Shown here in pieces: positions 9,694-20,045 of a DNA stretch of 64,000 nucleotides; the stretch's first letter is position 1; each line of letters starts with the position of its first letter. The notes beneath the pieces are model-generated. The model had not been told where the DNA came from. It searched no databases and saw only the letters and a list, made by a program, of their open reading frames with translations. The stretch spans positions 170,268 through 234,267 of the forward strand of contig CACMJS010000002.1 of the NCBI GenBank assembly GCA_902614085.1, in the 5' to 3' direction. The stretch is from an uncultured Alphaproteobacteria bacterium. Its GTDB lineage: Bacteria; Pseudomonadota; Alphaproteobacteria; HIMB59; GCA-002718135. Made by a program: the position numbers and the translations under genes.

Positions 9694-10470
9694 ATGATAA
9701 ACAAAAAATACCTTAAACTATTAAGAACTAAGGACAGAAAATATGGAGAAAACTTTATATTTAATGAAATAAGTAAAAATATTATTGATTCACTAGATAT
9801 TTTGAAAGTTCCTTTTAACAATATTTTAGAACTTGGGATTAATGACAAATTAATTATTAATTATTTGAAAGAGAGATTTCCTTCTTGTTCTATAACAAGT
9901 GCTGATATCGATTTGTCATCTTTTACTAATAAAGCAGATCGACAATTAATAGAAATTGATTTGGACGATATAAAAATTAAAGATAAAAAATTTGATTTAA
10001 TTTATAGTAATTTTTTTTGTCAATTAACATCGAACTTTGAGAAATTGATAGAAAATATCTTTAAAAACCTAAATTCCAATGGATTTTTTATAGCAACGAT
10101 TCCAAGTGCTGAAAATATGTATCAGCTTATAAATTCAATGTATGAAACAGATAATATTTTATACGGAGGCATGTATCAAAGAGTTAATCCAATTTTAGAT
10201 ACAAATGATATTTTTAAACTGCTTAAAGTGTATAACTTTGATGCACCTTTAATAAATAACAATAACTTTACTATTGAATATTCGGTTTTTAAAAAACTAC
10301 TTGATGATGTAAGATTTTTGAACTTGCCCTATGCAGGTAGGGATAAAAAAAATAATTTTGAGAATAAAAAATACTTTATTCTTTTAGAAGAACAATTCAA
10401 AAAAAAATACTATAAAGATAATTTTAATCTTGATATAAATTTTAATACAATTTGTGCTTGGAAAAAATAA
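9694..10470 (+). CDS. SAM-methyltransferase-like protein with degenerate SAM loop
   Basis: A 258-residue class I methyltransferase fold: residues 45-60 hold the strand-loop position (ILELGINDKL), residues 75-90 the acidic end of strand 2 (ITSADIDLSS), then KFDLIYSNFFCQ and FIATIPSAENM. It resembles the alphaproteobacterial BioC/NDUFAF5-like protein usually found near ComF, DUF1178 and ubiG. The SAM-binding loop lacks the normal glycine-rich D/ExGxGxG pattern, so either SAM is bound in an altered way or the protein is a non-catalytic assembly factor. It ends 2 bases from convergent argJ. Confidence 0.65.
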   Translation: MINKKYLKLLRTKDRKYGENFIFNEISKNIIDSLDILKVPFNNILELGINDKLIINYLKERFPSCSITSADIDLSSFTNKADRQLIEIDLDDIKIKDKKFDLIYSNFFCQLTSNFEKLIENIFKNLNSNGFFIATIPSAENMYQLINSMYETDNILYGGMYQRVNPILDTNDIFKLLKVYNFDAPLINNNNFTIEYSVFKKLLDDVRFLNLPYAGRDKKNNFENKKYFILLEEQFKKKYYKDNFNLDINFNTICAWKK

Positions 10471-10472
10471 AA

Positions 10473-11684
10473 TTAAGATCTGTAATCAGCATTAATCTTT
10501 AAATATTCAAAGGTAAGATCATTTCCATGAACAGTGTGAAAATACTTACCCAAGTTTAATTTTACATTGATTTCTATAGTTTTATTTTTCATATAATTAT
10601 TAAGTTTTCTAATATTTATTTTTTTACTAATAGAACCATTTTCGCATACAAAGTTGTTTCCAAACAAAATTTTAATTTTGTTTTGATTTATATTTTCTTC
10701 AGTTTTACCAATTGCCATTATTACTCTACCCCAATTTGCATCTTCACCGGCTACAGCTGTTTTAACCAAAGGAGAATTAGCAATACTAAATGCAATTTTT
10801 TTTGCTTGATTTTTTGATCTGGCATTCGAAACATTAACTCTTATTAGCTTAGAAACACCCTCACCATCTTTAATTACTTGAAGAGATAAATCATACATTA
10901 ATTCAAATATTTTATTATTTAGTATTTTAAAATTCTTTTTATTTAAATTTATATTTTTATTACCAACAGAAAACATCATTAAAGTATCACTTGTTGATGT
11001 ATCACTATCTACAGTTATTGAATTGAATGTGTTATCTAAATTATTTTTAAGGAGTCTGTTTATTAACTGTTTTGAAATTTCACATTCTATAAAAATATAC
11101 ACCAACATAGTTCCCATATTTGGTTGTATCATTCCTGATCCTTTTGCTATTCCATAAATCTTAAATGATTGATTGTCTAAGTTAATATTTTTAATTGATA
11201 CTTTTGGAAAAGTATCTGTTGTCATAATTGCCTTAGCGCTTTCTAATAAACCATTTTTATTTTTGGAATTTATTTTTTCAAATTTATCTATAATTAAATT
11301 CGGGTTAAATTTTTCACCGATTACACCAGTAGATGATACTAATACTTCATTGGGTCTACATTTAATTTTTTTTGTTAATGCTTTTACATACTTATCTATA
11401 ATTTTCAGACCATCTTTACCAGTATGCGCATTCGCATTACCAGCATTCACAACTAATGCTTTAGCTTTACCTTTGTTATTTTTTTTATCCCAAATTATTG
11501 GAGCTGAAGGTGTTGATGTTTTTGAATAGACACAACATACATTAACAATTTGATCAAAAATTATTAATAAAAGATCTTTATCTTTTTTTTTAAATCCAGC
11601 ATTAAAAGTATAGATATTTAGGCCACTAGGATTAAAATCTTTGATTTTTTTTGGCTTAAATATTGAAATCATTTTATTGACCAT
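10473..11684 (-). CDS. argJ: Arginine biosynthesis bifunctional protein ArgJ
   Basis: ArgJ transfers the acetyl group of N-acetylornithine to glutamate, making ornithine and recycling acetylglutamate; some members also acetylate glutamate from acetyl-CoA. The 403-residue precursor has the autocleavage site GTML, with Thr192 as the catalytic nucleophile of the beta chain, plus the family motifs NAGNANAHTG (80-89) and TGVIG (119-123). The ATG at 11682-11684 is used; Met5 is also possible. It is divergent from secA over 64 bases. Confidence 0.96.
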   Translation of the reverse strand: MVNKMISIFKPKKIKDFNPSGLNIYTFNAGFKKKDKDLLLIIFDQIVNVCCVYSKTSTPSAPIIWDKKNNKGKAKALVVNAGNANAHTGKDGLKIIDKYVKALTKKIKCRPNEVLVSSTGVIGEKFNPNLIIDKFEKINSKNKNGLLESAKAIMTTDTFPKVSIKNINLDNQSFKIYGIAKGSGMIQPNMGTMLVYIFIECEISKQLINRLLKNNLDNTFNSITVDSDTSTSDTLMMFSVGNKNINLNKKNFKILNNKIFELMYDLSLQVIKDGEGVSKLIRVNVSNARSKNQAKKIAFSIANSPLVKTAVAGEDANWGRVIMAIGKTEENINQNKIKILFGNNFVCENGSISKKINIRKLNNYMKNKTIEINVKLNLGKYFHTVHGNDLTFEYLKINADYRS

Positions 11685-11748
11685 ATTTTAGCGTAAATTC
11701 CTTTGTAGAAGAAATATTTTTCATATATTAACTGCCATCTATCATAAC

Positions 11749-14268
11749 ATGATTAATATCGTTACTAAATTATTTGGTTCTATAAAATCTAATTCGCTTA
11801 AAAAATATACAAGTTTTGTAGAAAAAGTAAACAAATTAGAAGAAGTAATTTCTCAACTTTCAGATCAAGAATTAAAAAATAAAACAAATTATTTTAGAAA
11901 TGAATTTAAAGAAACGGGATCAATAAACAAATTATTACCAGAAATATTTGCTGTAGTAAGAGAAGCATCCAAAAGAACATTAAACATGAGACACTATGAT
12001 GTTCAGATAATTGGTGGAATGGTTTTATATGAAAACAAGATTACTGAAATGAAAACTGGAGAAGGAAAAACCTTAGTTGCTACTCTAGCTGCTTACGCAA
12101 ATGCTTTAGAAAACTTATCCGTACACATCATTACGGTTAATGATTATCTTGCAAAAAGAGATGCTGAATGGATGGGGAATATATATAATTTTCTTGGTCT
12201 TAGTGTAGGGTGTGTAACTGCTGAAACAGCACATGAAGATAGATCTAACAAATATGATGCGGATATTGTTTACGCAACAAATAATGAAATAGGATTTGAT
12301 TATTTAAGAGATAATCTCAAAAACGATTACAATAACTTATGTTTTAAAAAAAATGCATTTGCCATAGTTGATGAAGTAGATAGCATTTTAATAGATGAGG
12401 CCAGAACACCTCTTGTAATATCTGCAGAATCAAATTCCAATACTGATTTATTTCCTAAAATTGATAAAATTGTAAAAATTCTTAGAGAAAATGATTTTGA
12501 AATCAATGAAGAAAGTAAAAGTATTTTACTTACTACTGAGGGAATGGAAATTTGTGAAAAGTTACTAAAAGATAACGGAATCATCAAAGAGGGTACACTT
12601 CAGGATTTAGGAAATATGGTTTTAAACCATAATATTATACAAGCTCTTAGAGCGCATCATTTATTTATAAAAGATAAAGATTACATAATAAAAGATAGAA
12701 ATGTTGTTATTATTGATGAGTTAACTGGCAGAGCTATGGAAGGTAGAAGATATGGTGATGGATTGCATCAAGCTATAGAAGCAAAAGAAAATTTAGTAAT
12801 CCAAAAAGAAAATCAAACTATTGCTTCTGTTACATATCAAAATTTTTTTAGGACATATTATCGTCTAAGTGGAATGACAGGAACTGCTACAACAGAAGCT
12901 AAAGAATTTGAAAGTATATATAATTTAGAGGTCGTTGAAATTCCTCCAAATATAAAGGTAAATCGTATTGATAAAAATGATCAAATTTATATGACAAAAA
13001 GAGAAAAATATAATGCTGTATTAGATCTTGTTAAGTCACGAAATAATATAAATCAACCAATCCTTATAGGAACCACGTCTGTAGAAAACTCAATAAAAAT
13101 TTCTGATTTATTAAAAAAAGAAAATCTTAAGCATAATGTTTTAAATGCTAAAAATCATTTGAGTGAAGCTAAGATAATTGAAGAGGCAGGAATGCCTGGG
13201 AATATTACAATTTCAACTAATATGGCTGGAAGAGGAACTGATATTAAATTAGGAAATGGCGATGATAATTTGAAAAAAGAAGCAATTGATGCTGGTGGAT
13301 TATTAGTAATTGGTACAGAAAGACATGAGAGTAGAAGAATAGATAATCAACTAAGGGGTAGATCAGGAAGGCAAGGAGATATTGGAGAAAGTATTTTTTT
13401 CCTATCATTGGAAGATGATCTCATGAGAATATTTGGATCAAAAACTCTTGAAAATGTATTATCAAAATTAGGTCTAAAAGATGGTGAGGTGATTACACAT
13501 TCAATGATTACCAAATCTCTAGAACGTGCTCAACAAAAAGTTGAAAGTCATAATTTCGATATGAGAAAACAGATTTTAAGATTTGATGATATTTTGAATG
13601 ATCAAAGAAAAATAATTTATCAAAATAGAAAAGAAATTCTTAATACGAATGATCAATCTAAAATTATAGAAGATATGATTTTGGATTATGTAAATTATTT
13701 AATTGAAGTAACAATTCCCCCTAAAAAATACTCACATGAATGGGACGGAAATTTGTTAAAAGAAAAAATTAGAGAAATATTTGGTATAGATATTCCAATC
13801 TTAAAATGGATTGATGAAGAAGGTGTTGATGATGAAGAAATTAAAAAAAGGTTATTAGATGAAGTTAACCAAAAATATAAAGAAAAACAACATCAATATT
13901 CATATGAACTACTCAAGTTTGCAGAAAAAAGAGTGATGCTTTTTCAAATAGATAAAGATTGGAGAGATCATCTAGCAGCAATGGACTCACTACGCGGCAG
14001 TGTTAATTTAAGAGCTTTGGGAGGTAAAGATCCATTCTATGAATATAAAAAAGAATCTTTTGATTATTTTGATGAAATGCTCTCAAACCAAAATGAGAGA
14101 GTATTAAAAACACTATTTAATATAAAGTTAGTAAATGAAAATAATAATAATGATACTAATATTAAACAAACAAAAGAACCAAGAAGAATTATAACTAAAA
14201 AAATAGGTAGAAATGAACCTTGTCCATGTGGCTCAGGTAAAAAATATAAACAATGTCATGGTAATTAA
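11749..14268 (+). CDS. secA: Preprotein translocase ATPase SecA
   Basis: SecA drives export of unfolded precursor proteins through SecYEG. The 839-residue protein has Walker A MKTGEGKT (101-108), the DEVD box at 208-211, the preprotein cross-linking domain, helicase motifs including [11 protein letters not shown] and [11 protein letters not shown], and a C-terminal zinc finger [13 protein letters not shown] whose ligands are probably C825, C827, C836 and H837 (binds SecB and phospholipid). It is slightly shorter than most homologues but complete. A possible -10 (TATTAA at 11726-11731) lies upstream. Its stop interlocks with accA over 4 bases (TTAA). Confidence 0.98.
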   Translation: MINIVTKLFGSIKSNSLKKYTSFVEKVNKLEEVISQLSDQELKNKTNYFRNEFKETGSINKLLPEIFAVVREASKRTLNMRHYDVQIIGGMVLYENKITEMKTGEGKTLVATLAAYANALENLSVHIITVNDYLAKRDAEWMGNIYNFLGLSVGCVTAETAHEDRSNKYDADIVYATNNEIGFDYLRDNLKNDYNNLCFKKNAFAIVDEVDSILIDEARTPLVISAESNSNTDLFPKIDKIVKILRENDFEINEESKSILLTTEGMEICEKLLKDNGIIKEGTLQDLGNMVLNHNIIQALRAHHLFIKDKDYIIKDRNVVIIDELTGRAMEGRRYGDGLHQAIEAKENLVIQKENQTIASVTYQNFFRTYYRLSGMTGTATTEAKEFESIYNLEVVEIPPNIKVNRIDKNDQIYMTKREKYNAVLDLVKSRNNINQPILIGTTSVENSIKISDLLKKENLKHNVLNAKNHLSEAKIIEEAGMPGNITISTNMAGRGTDIKLGNGDDNLKKEAIDAGGLLVIGTERHESRRIDNQLRGRSGRQGDIGESIFFLSLEDDLMRIFGSKTLENVLSKLGLKDGEVITHSMITKSLERAQQKVESHNFDMRKQILRFDDILNDQRKIIYQNRKEILNTNDQSKIIEDMILDYVNYLIEVTIPPKKYSHEWDGNLLKEKIREIFGIDIPILKWIDEEGVDDEEIKKRLLDEVNQKYKEKQHQYSYELLKFAEKRVMLFQIDKDWRDHLAAMDSLRGSVNLRALGGKDPFYEYKKESFDYFDEMLSNQNERVLKTLFNIKLVNENNNNDTNIKQTKEPRRIITKKIGRNEPCPCGSGKKYKQCHGN

Positions 14269-15203
14269 ATATCTGATGTAATATTTAGATATTTGTCTTT
14301 TCTTATTTTAACTAAATCTTCGATTGAGATTTGCTTCAATTCTTTCATAAAAAATTTAATCTTTTCTTTTAATATTTCAGCTTGTTTTATAGGATGTCTA
14401 TGAGCACCACCATATGGTTCAGGAATAATATCATCAATAATTTTAAAATTTTTACAATCATTAGATGTTAGTTTCAGAGTATTTGCTGCTTCCTTAGAAA
14501 ATTCAGTATTTCGCCATAATATAGAAGCACACCCTTCTGGAGAGATCACTGAATATATTGAATGTTCAAGCATTAATACTCTATCAGATGTTGCGATTCC
14601 TATTGCTCCTCCAGAGCCACCTTCTCCAATTATTACTGATATTGTAGGTATTTTTACTTTTAAAAAATTAAGTATTGATGAAGCTATGGATTCTGATTGT
14701 CCTCTTTCCTCTGCATCCTTTCCTGGAAATGCGCCTGCTGTATCTACAAATGATATTAATGGTAATTTAAATTTTTCTGCTAACTTCAATAATCTTTGAA
14801 CTTTTCTATATCCCTCTGGTTTAGCCATTCCAAAGTTATGCTTAATTCTTTTTTCCATTGTATTGCCTTTTTCAGTGCCCACAAAAAAAACTGAATTACC
14901 ATCAATTTTTGCTAAGCCGCCCACTATTGCATTATCATCAGCATATTTCTTATCTCCATGTAAAAGAACTATTTCATCAAAAATTTGCTTAGTGTAGTCT
15001 AGTGTATGTGGTCTTTCTCCATGACGAGAAACTTGAACTTTTTGCCAGGGATCTAAATTTGAATAAATTTTTTTATATAACTCGTCTTTTTCTCTTTCTA
15101 ATTTTTTAATTCTATCATTATTTAATTCTTTATTATTATTTAATTGATTTAAAATTGTTTCAATTTTTTCTATTTTAGTTTCAAATTCAAAATATTTAAT
15201 CAT
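14265..15203 (-). CDS. accA: Acetyl-CoA carboxylase carboxyltransferase alpha subunit
   Basis: AccA with AccD transfers carboxyl from carboxybiotin to acetyl-CoA, making malonyl-CoA for fatty acid synthesis. The 312-residue protein has the family N-terminal coiled region, then [36 protein letters not shown] and [11 protein letters not shown], all typical. It lies 6 bases after the exported unknown gene on the same strand and overlaps the secA stop. In many Alphaproteobacteria xerD lies between accA and the aroK region; it is absent here. Confidence 0.97.
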   Translation of the reverse strand: MIKYFEFETKIEKIETILNQLNNNKELNNDRIKKLEREKDELYKKIYSNLDPWQKVQVSRHGERPHTLDYTKQIFDEIVLLHGDKKYADDNAIVGGLAKIDGNSVFFVGTEKGNTMEKRIKHNFGMAKPEGYRKVQRLLKLAEKFKLPLISFVDTAGAFPGKDAEERGQSESIASSILNFLKVKIPTISVIIGEGGSGGAIGIATSDRVLMLEHSIYSVISPEGCASILWRNTEFSKEAANTLKLTSNDCKNFKIIDDIIPEPYGGAHRHPIKQAEILKEKIKFFMKELKQISIEDLVKIRKDKYLNITSDI

Positions 15204-15209
15204 ATTAAA

Positions 15210-16979
15210 TTAAATTATGAATTTATAATTTTTAAATATTTCTAATATTAAATTTCTAAATAGTGCCCCGTTATTATAACTTAAGTAACCTTGAAGTATA
15301 AGTTTAAGATGTTCTGGATGTATATCATCCCAATTTTTATTATTTAAAGAAATTATTGAATAAATAAGGAATTTATCATCATCATTATTAACAATACTAT
15401 TTTTAATTTCATTGTATAACAATATTGATGGCATTAATCTTTCATCAAAAATTTTATCTAAATTAATATTGGTATTAGCTTTTATATCTAAATTCATTAC
15501 ATCTTTTAAAACAAAAAATAATTCCTCATTTTCATTATTTTGATCATCGATATAATTTTCTAAAGTAATATATAGAGAATTTATAAATGAATCTAAAGTA
15601 TTAGTAGAATATAAATCTAATAAAACTCTTGTATAAATACTTTTTGCATCTACTGCCTTTGCATTTTCATATAATTCTATCCATGCAAGTGCTTTTTCAA
15701 AATTATTGTTAAATATATAGGCAGAAGCAATTTTTGGACCAAAAATTATATTTTCTGCAGTAGCTTCAATGGAGGCCAACATATTATTTGAAAGTTTATA
15801 AGCTATTTCTTCTAGATTGTTTTGTTTTGCAAAATCCCAAAATTGAACTAAGGCATTTAATCTATCATTTGGAAAAATTTGAATATTTACTAATTGATAT
15901 AAAAAAGCCATACTCAACTCTTTATTATTTGTAAAAGAATCTATTGTATTTTTTGAATCATTAAATTGGTCAGAATTAAAATCAGCAGACATATACAATG
16001 CTGCCAAACTATCAACAGTAATTAAATTTTCTAAAAAACTTTCATTTGCTGCTTTAATTCTTAAGTCAATAGGTGAAGCTTGATTTAATATTATTGGAAT
16101 TGATAGGTTTTTTTTATCAAGCTCATAAAATTCGTGTGAAAATGGAAGTTCAGCAATTCTTGTCATAGCACTATATAAAAAAATCAATTCTTTATTAATC
16201 TCTGAATTTTTAATTTCAACATCAACCATTAATAAATCTTCTGAGTTAGTTATAAGTGAAAATAACTGTTGGTAATAATTGTCTGCATTGTTTTCTGACT
16301 CTACTAAAATAGAGTTTAACAATTTTGCTTCTGATTCATTATTGTTTAATATTGAACAAAATATGTCAAGTTTTTCCAAAAAGAAGTAGTCTAAAACAAT
16401 ATTTGAATTTAGTTCTTCTCTAAAACTACATGCTTGGTTAAGTTGAAAAGTTGACAAAAGATAATTCAATCTGACACTAGTATAAAAATTAATATTTTTG
16501 TCATTATTTAATTCGTATTTTTCAATAAATTCAAAAGACTTATTAATATGACCAATAGATTTAAAATAATTTACTATTAAGAAGAGTATTTCTCTATCTT
16601 TCTCAATTTCTAAATCCAATTGTAGATTTTCTAAAACTCCAATTATTTCTTTTTGAAGAGATTTTGAGCTAATATTTTGAAGATTATCAAAATAATTATT
16701 TAAATCCTTTATCTGATTTTTGAAAATAAAATTATCTTTTACAATTTTAATTTTTTCAACTTTTACTTCACTAGTAGTAACTTCTTCATCTACTTCATCT
16801 GCAGTTGTATTTTCAATTATTTCATTAACTTTATTATCATTGTTTAGATTTTCTAAAACCATTTGATCTAAGCTCTTACTTTCATGTAAATTAATTACCT
16901 CTATTTCACTATTTTCTAACTCATTTGCAGAAATTAAATTAGAGATAAAAAACAAGATAATAATAAAAATAAGTTTCAT
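15210..16979 (-). CDS. Large exported protein of unknown function
   Basis: A 589-residue protein that I cannot place in a named family. It begins with a clear signal peptide (residues 1-18, MKLIFIIILFFISNLISA, cleavage likely after Ala18), then an acidic linker rich in Glu/Asp/Val/Thr (about 20-75), then a long all-helical region with a TPR-like rhythm (about 80-589). It is probably periplasmic. It lies 6 bases before accA, and its ATG shares the ATGA overlap with the small membrane-protein gene upstream, which makes translational coupling of the pair likely. Confidence 0.75.
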   Translation of the reverse strand: MKLIFIIILFFISNLISANELENSEIEVINLHESKSLDQMVLENLNNDNKVNEIIENTTADEVDEEVTTSEVKVEKIKIVKDNFIFKNQIKDLNNYFDNLQNISSKSLQKEIIGVLENLQLDLEIEKDREILFLIVNYFKSIGHINKSFEFIEKYELNNDKNINFYTSVRLNYLLSTFQLNQACSFREELNSNIVLDYFFLEKLDIFCSILNNNESEAKLLNSILVESENNADNYYQQLFSLITNSEDLLMVDVEIKNSEINKELIFLYSAMTRIAELPFSHEFYELDKKNLSIPIILNQASPIDLRIKAANESFLENLITVDSLAALYMSADFNSDQFNDSKNTIDSFTNNKELSMAFLYQLVNIQIFPNDRLNALVQFWDFAKQNNLEEIAYKLSNNMLASIEATAENIIFGPKIASAYIFNNNFEKALAWIELYENAKAVDAKSIYTRVLLDLYSTNTLDSFINSLYITLENYIDDQNNENEELFFVLKDVMNLDIKANTNINLDKIFDERLMPSILLYNEIKNSIVNNDDDKFLIYSIISLNNKNWDDIHPEHLKLILQGYLSYNNGALFRNLILEIFKNYKFII

Positions 16980-17104
16980 TTAAAATTTAGATTGTATTTT
17001 TCTGTGATAACTATTGATGGTGAAGGAATTTCAATCATATAAAGTGCAACAAATATGATTATTGTTAGTACTGTAAATAAATATATAATGTATTTGTTTT
17101 TCAT
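16976..17104 (-). CDS. Small single-span membrane protein, 42 residues
   Basis: This short gene reads MKNKYIIYLFTVLTIIIFVA and continues to residue 42, with one hydrophobic segment at about 5-23 and a short outside tail containing IEIPSPS. Support: ATG at 17102-17104; the stop TGA overlaps the ATG of the next gene (ATGA), the usual sign of coupled translation; no other gene covers it; and I recall small single-span proteins with an IPAP-like motif at the corresponding place beside aroK in other Alphaproteobacteria. Function unknown. The rest of the gap to aroK (17105-17203) is AT-rich and shows no tRNA, hairpin or convincing promoter. Confidence 0.65.
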   Translation of the reverse strand: MKNKYIIYLFTVLTIIIFVALYMIEIPSPSIVITEKYNLNFK

Positions 17105-17203
17105 ATATAATATTAAAAAAATGACTAATATATGTTTTTACCATTTTTTTAAGTTTTTTTTAATTTCAACAAAAATTTGTCAATAATAAGAAATAATTAA
17201 AAT

Positions 17204-17755
17204 ATGTTTAATCTCATTGAAATTAAAAAGAAAAATATTTGTATCATGGGCCTAATGGGCTCTGGAAAGTCTATAATTGGAAAAGATTTGGGCAAATATA
17301 GTAAATTAAAATTTTATGATACTGATAAGGAAATTGAATTAATAACTAAAAAAAGCATAAATGAAATCTTTGAAAAAGATGGAGAGTCATATTTTAGGAA
17401 AATTGAAGAAAAAATTTGTCTGGAATTACTAACAAAGAATAATTGTATAATATCATTAGGAGGTGGAAGTATAATTAATAAAAATATCAGAAAAGCAATA
17501 AATCAAAATTCTTACTCTATTTATTTAGAGGTTAAGTTGGATAATTTAGAAAATAGATTAAAATCATCAAAAAAAAGACCCTTACTAAATGAAAATTCTA
17601 ACAATAAAGAAACTTTGAAAAAACTCTACAATCAAAGACGAAAGTTTTATGAAAAAGCTGATTTTATTGTAAATAATGATAATGATAAATCACAAGTATT
17701 AGAAAAAATTAAATTTAAACTCAATTCGTATGCTAAAGAAAATAAACATAAATAA
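17204..17755 (+). CDS. aroK: Shikimate kinase
   Basis: Phosphorylates shikimate at the 3-hydroxyl in the path to chorismate. The 183-residue protein has Walker A GLMGSGKS at 16-23, the shikimate-binding FYDTDKEIE region and DGESYFRKIEE, then SLGGGS and the lid RLKSSKKRPLL. The gene overlaps aroB by 26 bases, a long overlap that implies coupled translation of two enzymes of the same pathway. Confidence 0.96.
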   Translation: MFNLIEIKKKNICIMGLMGSGKSIIGKDLGKYSKLKFYDTDKEIELITKKSINEIFEKDGESYFRKIEEKICLELLTKNNCIISLGGGSIINKNIRKAINQNSYSIYLEVKLDNLENRLKSSKKRPLLNENSNNKETLKKLYNQRRKFYEKADFIVNNDNDKSQVLEKIKFKLNSYAKENKHK

Positions 17756-18797
17756 TAAAAAATTAAAAACTTCAATATTAATAAAAAAAAATTTCATTTC
17801 AAAATTTGTTAAAAATATTGCAAAAAAGAATGAAAAAGTTTTTTGTATTATAGATTCAAAAATCAGGAATAATTTAAATATTAATAATCAAAAAAATATT
17901 ATAATTATTTCCATTAAGTGTGGAGAAAAAATAAAAACTTTTGATGGATACAAAAATTTAGCTGAAAAATTAATTTTAAAAGATGTGAATAGAAAATCTG
18001 CAGTTATTGCAATCGGAGGAGGTTCATTAGGTGATTTAGTAGGATTTGTTGCTAGTACTTTATTAAGAGGTTTAGATTTTTTTCTTATACCTACAACTCT
18101 TTTGTCTCAAGTAGATAGCTCAATTGGAGGAAAGAATGGCATTAATACAAGATTTGGAAAAAATTTATTAGGAACCTTTTTTCAGCCAAAAGAGGTTTTA
18201 ATAGATATTTCCGTTTTAAATAGTTTGCCAAGAAAAGAAATTAGATCGGGATATGCAGAAATAATAAAGCATGCTTTAATAAAAGATTATGCATTTTTTA
18301 ACTGGTTAGAAAAAAATGCAAATAAATTACTAAATTTAAATAAATCTATATTAGAACAGGCAATTTATAAATCGATAAAGATAAAGCTTTATTACGTCAT
18401 AAAAGATGAAAAAGAATTTTTATCCAACAATAATTCTAGAGCAATGTTAAATTTTGGACACACAATTGGACATGCTATAGAGAGTCACTATAATTATCAA
18501 AAATTTAATCATGGAGAGGCAATCTCTATTGGGATGATAACTGAAGCAAAAATATCAAATTATCTCGGTTTATTATCATCTAAAGAATTAGAAAAAATAA
18601 TAATACATTTTAAAAAATGTAGACTAAAAATTTATGATAAGATATTGAAGGATAGAATATTAATAAAAATTTTAGCTAAAGATAAAAAAAATTTTCAAAA
18701 CAATATCAATTTTTCACTTATAAAACAGATAGGTAGTTCAATTTTTTACAAAAAATTAGATAAAGATCAGGTTTATAAAATATTAAAAAACATATAA
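17730..18797 (+). CDS. aroB: 3-dehydroquinate synthase
   Basis: Converts DAHP to 3-dehydroquinate, the second step of the shikimate pathway, using NAD and a divalent metal. The 355-residue protein shows IAIGGGSLGDLVGFVAS, the substrate motif PTTLLSQVDSSIGGKNGIN, and metal-ligand regions EIIKHALI and LNFGHTIGHAIE. The ATG at 17730 lies inside aroK. The CNNM gene begins at the very next base after the stop. Confidence 0.97.
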   Translation: MLKKININNKKLKTSILIKKNFISKFVKNIAKKNEKVFCIIDSKIRNNLNINNQKNIIIISIKCGEKIKTFDGYKNLAEKLILKDVNRKSAVIAIGGGSLGDLVGFVASTLLRGLDFFLIPTTLLSQVDSSIGGKNGINTRFGKNLLGTFFQPKEVLIDISVLNSLPRKEIRSGYAEIIKHALIKDYAFFNWLEKNANKLLNLNKSILEQAIYKSIKIKLYYVIKDEKEFLSNNNSRAMLNFGHTIGHAIESHYNYQKFNHGEAISIGMITEAKISNYLGLLSSKELEKIIIHFKKCRLKIYDKILKDRILIKILAKDKKNFQNNINFSLIKQIGSSIFYKKLDKDQVYKILKNI

Positions 18798-20045
18798 ATG
18801 ACAAGCATATTTCTCCTCATATTGCTAATAATACTTGTAATTCTCTCAGGTTTTTTATCAGGATCTGAAACAGCAATTACAGCAACTTCTAAAGCAAGAA
18901 TTCTTTATAAGAAAAAGAAAGGTAGTAAAAGAGCAGGTTATGTACTTGAGTTGCTTGATAAAAAAGACAATGTAATATCGACATTGCTACTATCAAACAA
19001 TTTGGTTAATATTCTAGCATCCTCATTAGCCACAGCATTTTTTTATGACCTTTTTGGAGTAGAAGGTATTTTTTATGCTACTCTAATAATGACAGTCGTT
19101 ATTGTAATATTTGCTGAAGTTCTACCTAAAACTTATGCTATCAATAGACCAAATAGAACCGCACTATTAATTTCTCCTATTATTTATTATTTAAATAAAA
19201 TTTTATTTATATTTGTATTTGTAATTAACTTAATTGTTAGAATAATTTTTAGAAAAAATGAAAATGATGTAAAAAATAACGATCTTCAATCAGAAGAAGA
19301 ATTAAAAGGTGTAATTGATCTGTATAAGACTTCAAATCCAGATTATGAACAAGAAAAAGATATGCTACAAAGCATACTTCAATTAAACGATATTACAGTT
19401 GAAGAAATTTTTACTCATAGAAAAAATATTTATTCAATAGATTCATCTTTAAATACTAATGAGATAATTAATAAAATAAATAATTCTAGGTATACACGTA
19501 TTCCATTTTGGAAAGATAATCCTGAAAATATAATAGGTTTATTGAATGTTAGAACTTTAAATATAGATTTAAAGAATCATAATGAATCAAAAGAAATTAT
19601 TTTTGACAAAATTTCTAATCCATGGTTTATTCCTGAAACTACGAATCTATTAGAACAATTAGTAGAATTTAAAAAAAGAAAAGAACACTTAGCATTCGTT
19701 GTTGATGAATTTGGTGAATTACTTGGATTAATAACCTTAGAGGATATAATTGAAGAAATAGTTGGAGAAATTGTAGATGAAATTGATGTACCAGAAAATG
19801 ATTTTAAACTAAATAACTATGGTAAGATGATAATTAATGGTGAAAAAAATATTAGAGATTTGTATAAAAGTTTTGATTTAGATCCGCCAGAAATTGAATC
19901 ATCTACAATAGCTGGATATATTTTAGATATGTCAAAAAAAATACCCTCATACGGAGAATTATTCAAAGATAATTATTTTACTTACAAGATTTTATCACAT
20001 TCAAAGAAACAAATATCTAAGGTTGAAATTTCAAAAATTAATTAA
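18798..20045 (+). CDS. CNNM/CorC-type membrane transporter (HlyC/CorC family)
   Basis: Members of this family are membrane proteins tied to Mg2+ (and Co2+) efflux or homeostasis; the old hemolysin name is misleading. The 415-residue protein has a DUF21 membrane domain (about 1-150, beginning with LSGFLSGSETAITATS), a pair of CBS domains (about 205-325, including AFVVDEFGELLGLITLEDI) and a C-terminal CorC_HlyC domain (about 340-415). It follows aroB without a gap, the usual alphaproteobacterial order, and interlocks its stop with bolA over 8 bases. Confidence 0.9.
   Translation: MTSIFLLILLIILVILSGFLSGSETAITATSKARILYKKKKGSKRAGYVLELLDKKDNVISTLLLSNNLVNILASSLATAFFYDLFGVEGIFYATLIMTVVIVIFAEVLPKTYAINRPNRTALLISPIIYYLNKILFIFVFVINLIVRIIFRKNENDVKNNDLQSEEELKGVIDLYKTSNPDYEQEKDMLQSILQLNDITVEEIFTHRKNIYSIDSSLNTNEIINKINNSRYTRIPFWKDNPENIIGLLNVRTLNIDLKNHNESKEIIFDKISNPWFIPETTNLLEQLVEFKKRKEHLAFVVDEFGELLGLITLEDIIEEIVGEIVDEIDVPENDFKLNNYGKMIINGEKNIRDLYKSFDLDPPEIESSTIAGYILDMSKKIPSYGELFKDNYFTYKILSHSKKQISKVEISKIN

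Noticed and set aside
17105..17203. tRNA, small RNA or regulatory structure in the longest gene-free stretch
   Set aside because: It is almost only A and T with homopolymer runs; no cloverleaf, stable hairpin or convincing promoter pair was found.
18798..20045. Hemolysin
   Set aside because: HlyC/CorC names are historical; the DUF21, CBS and CorC domain order is that of a CNNM-type ion transporter.
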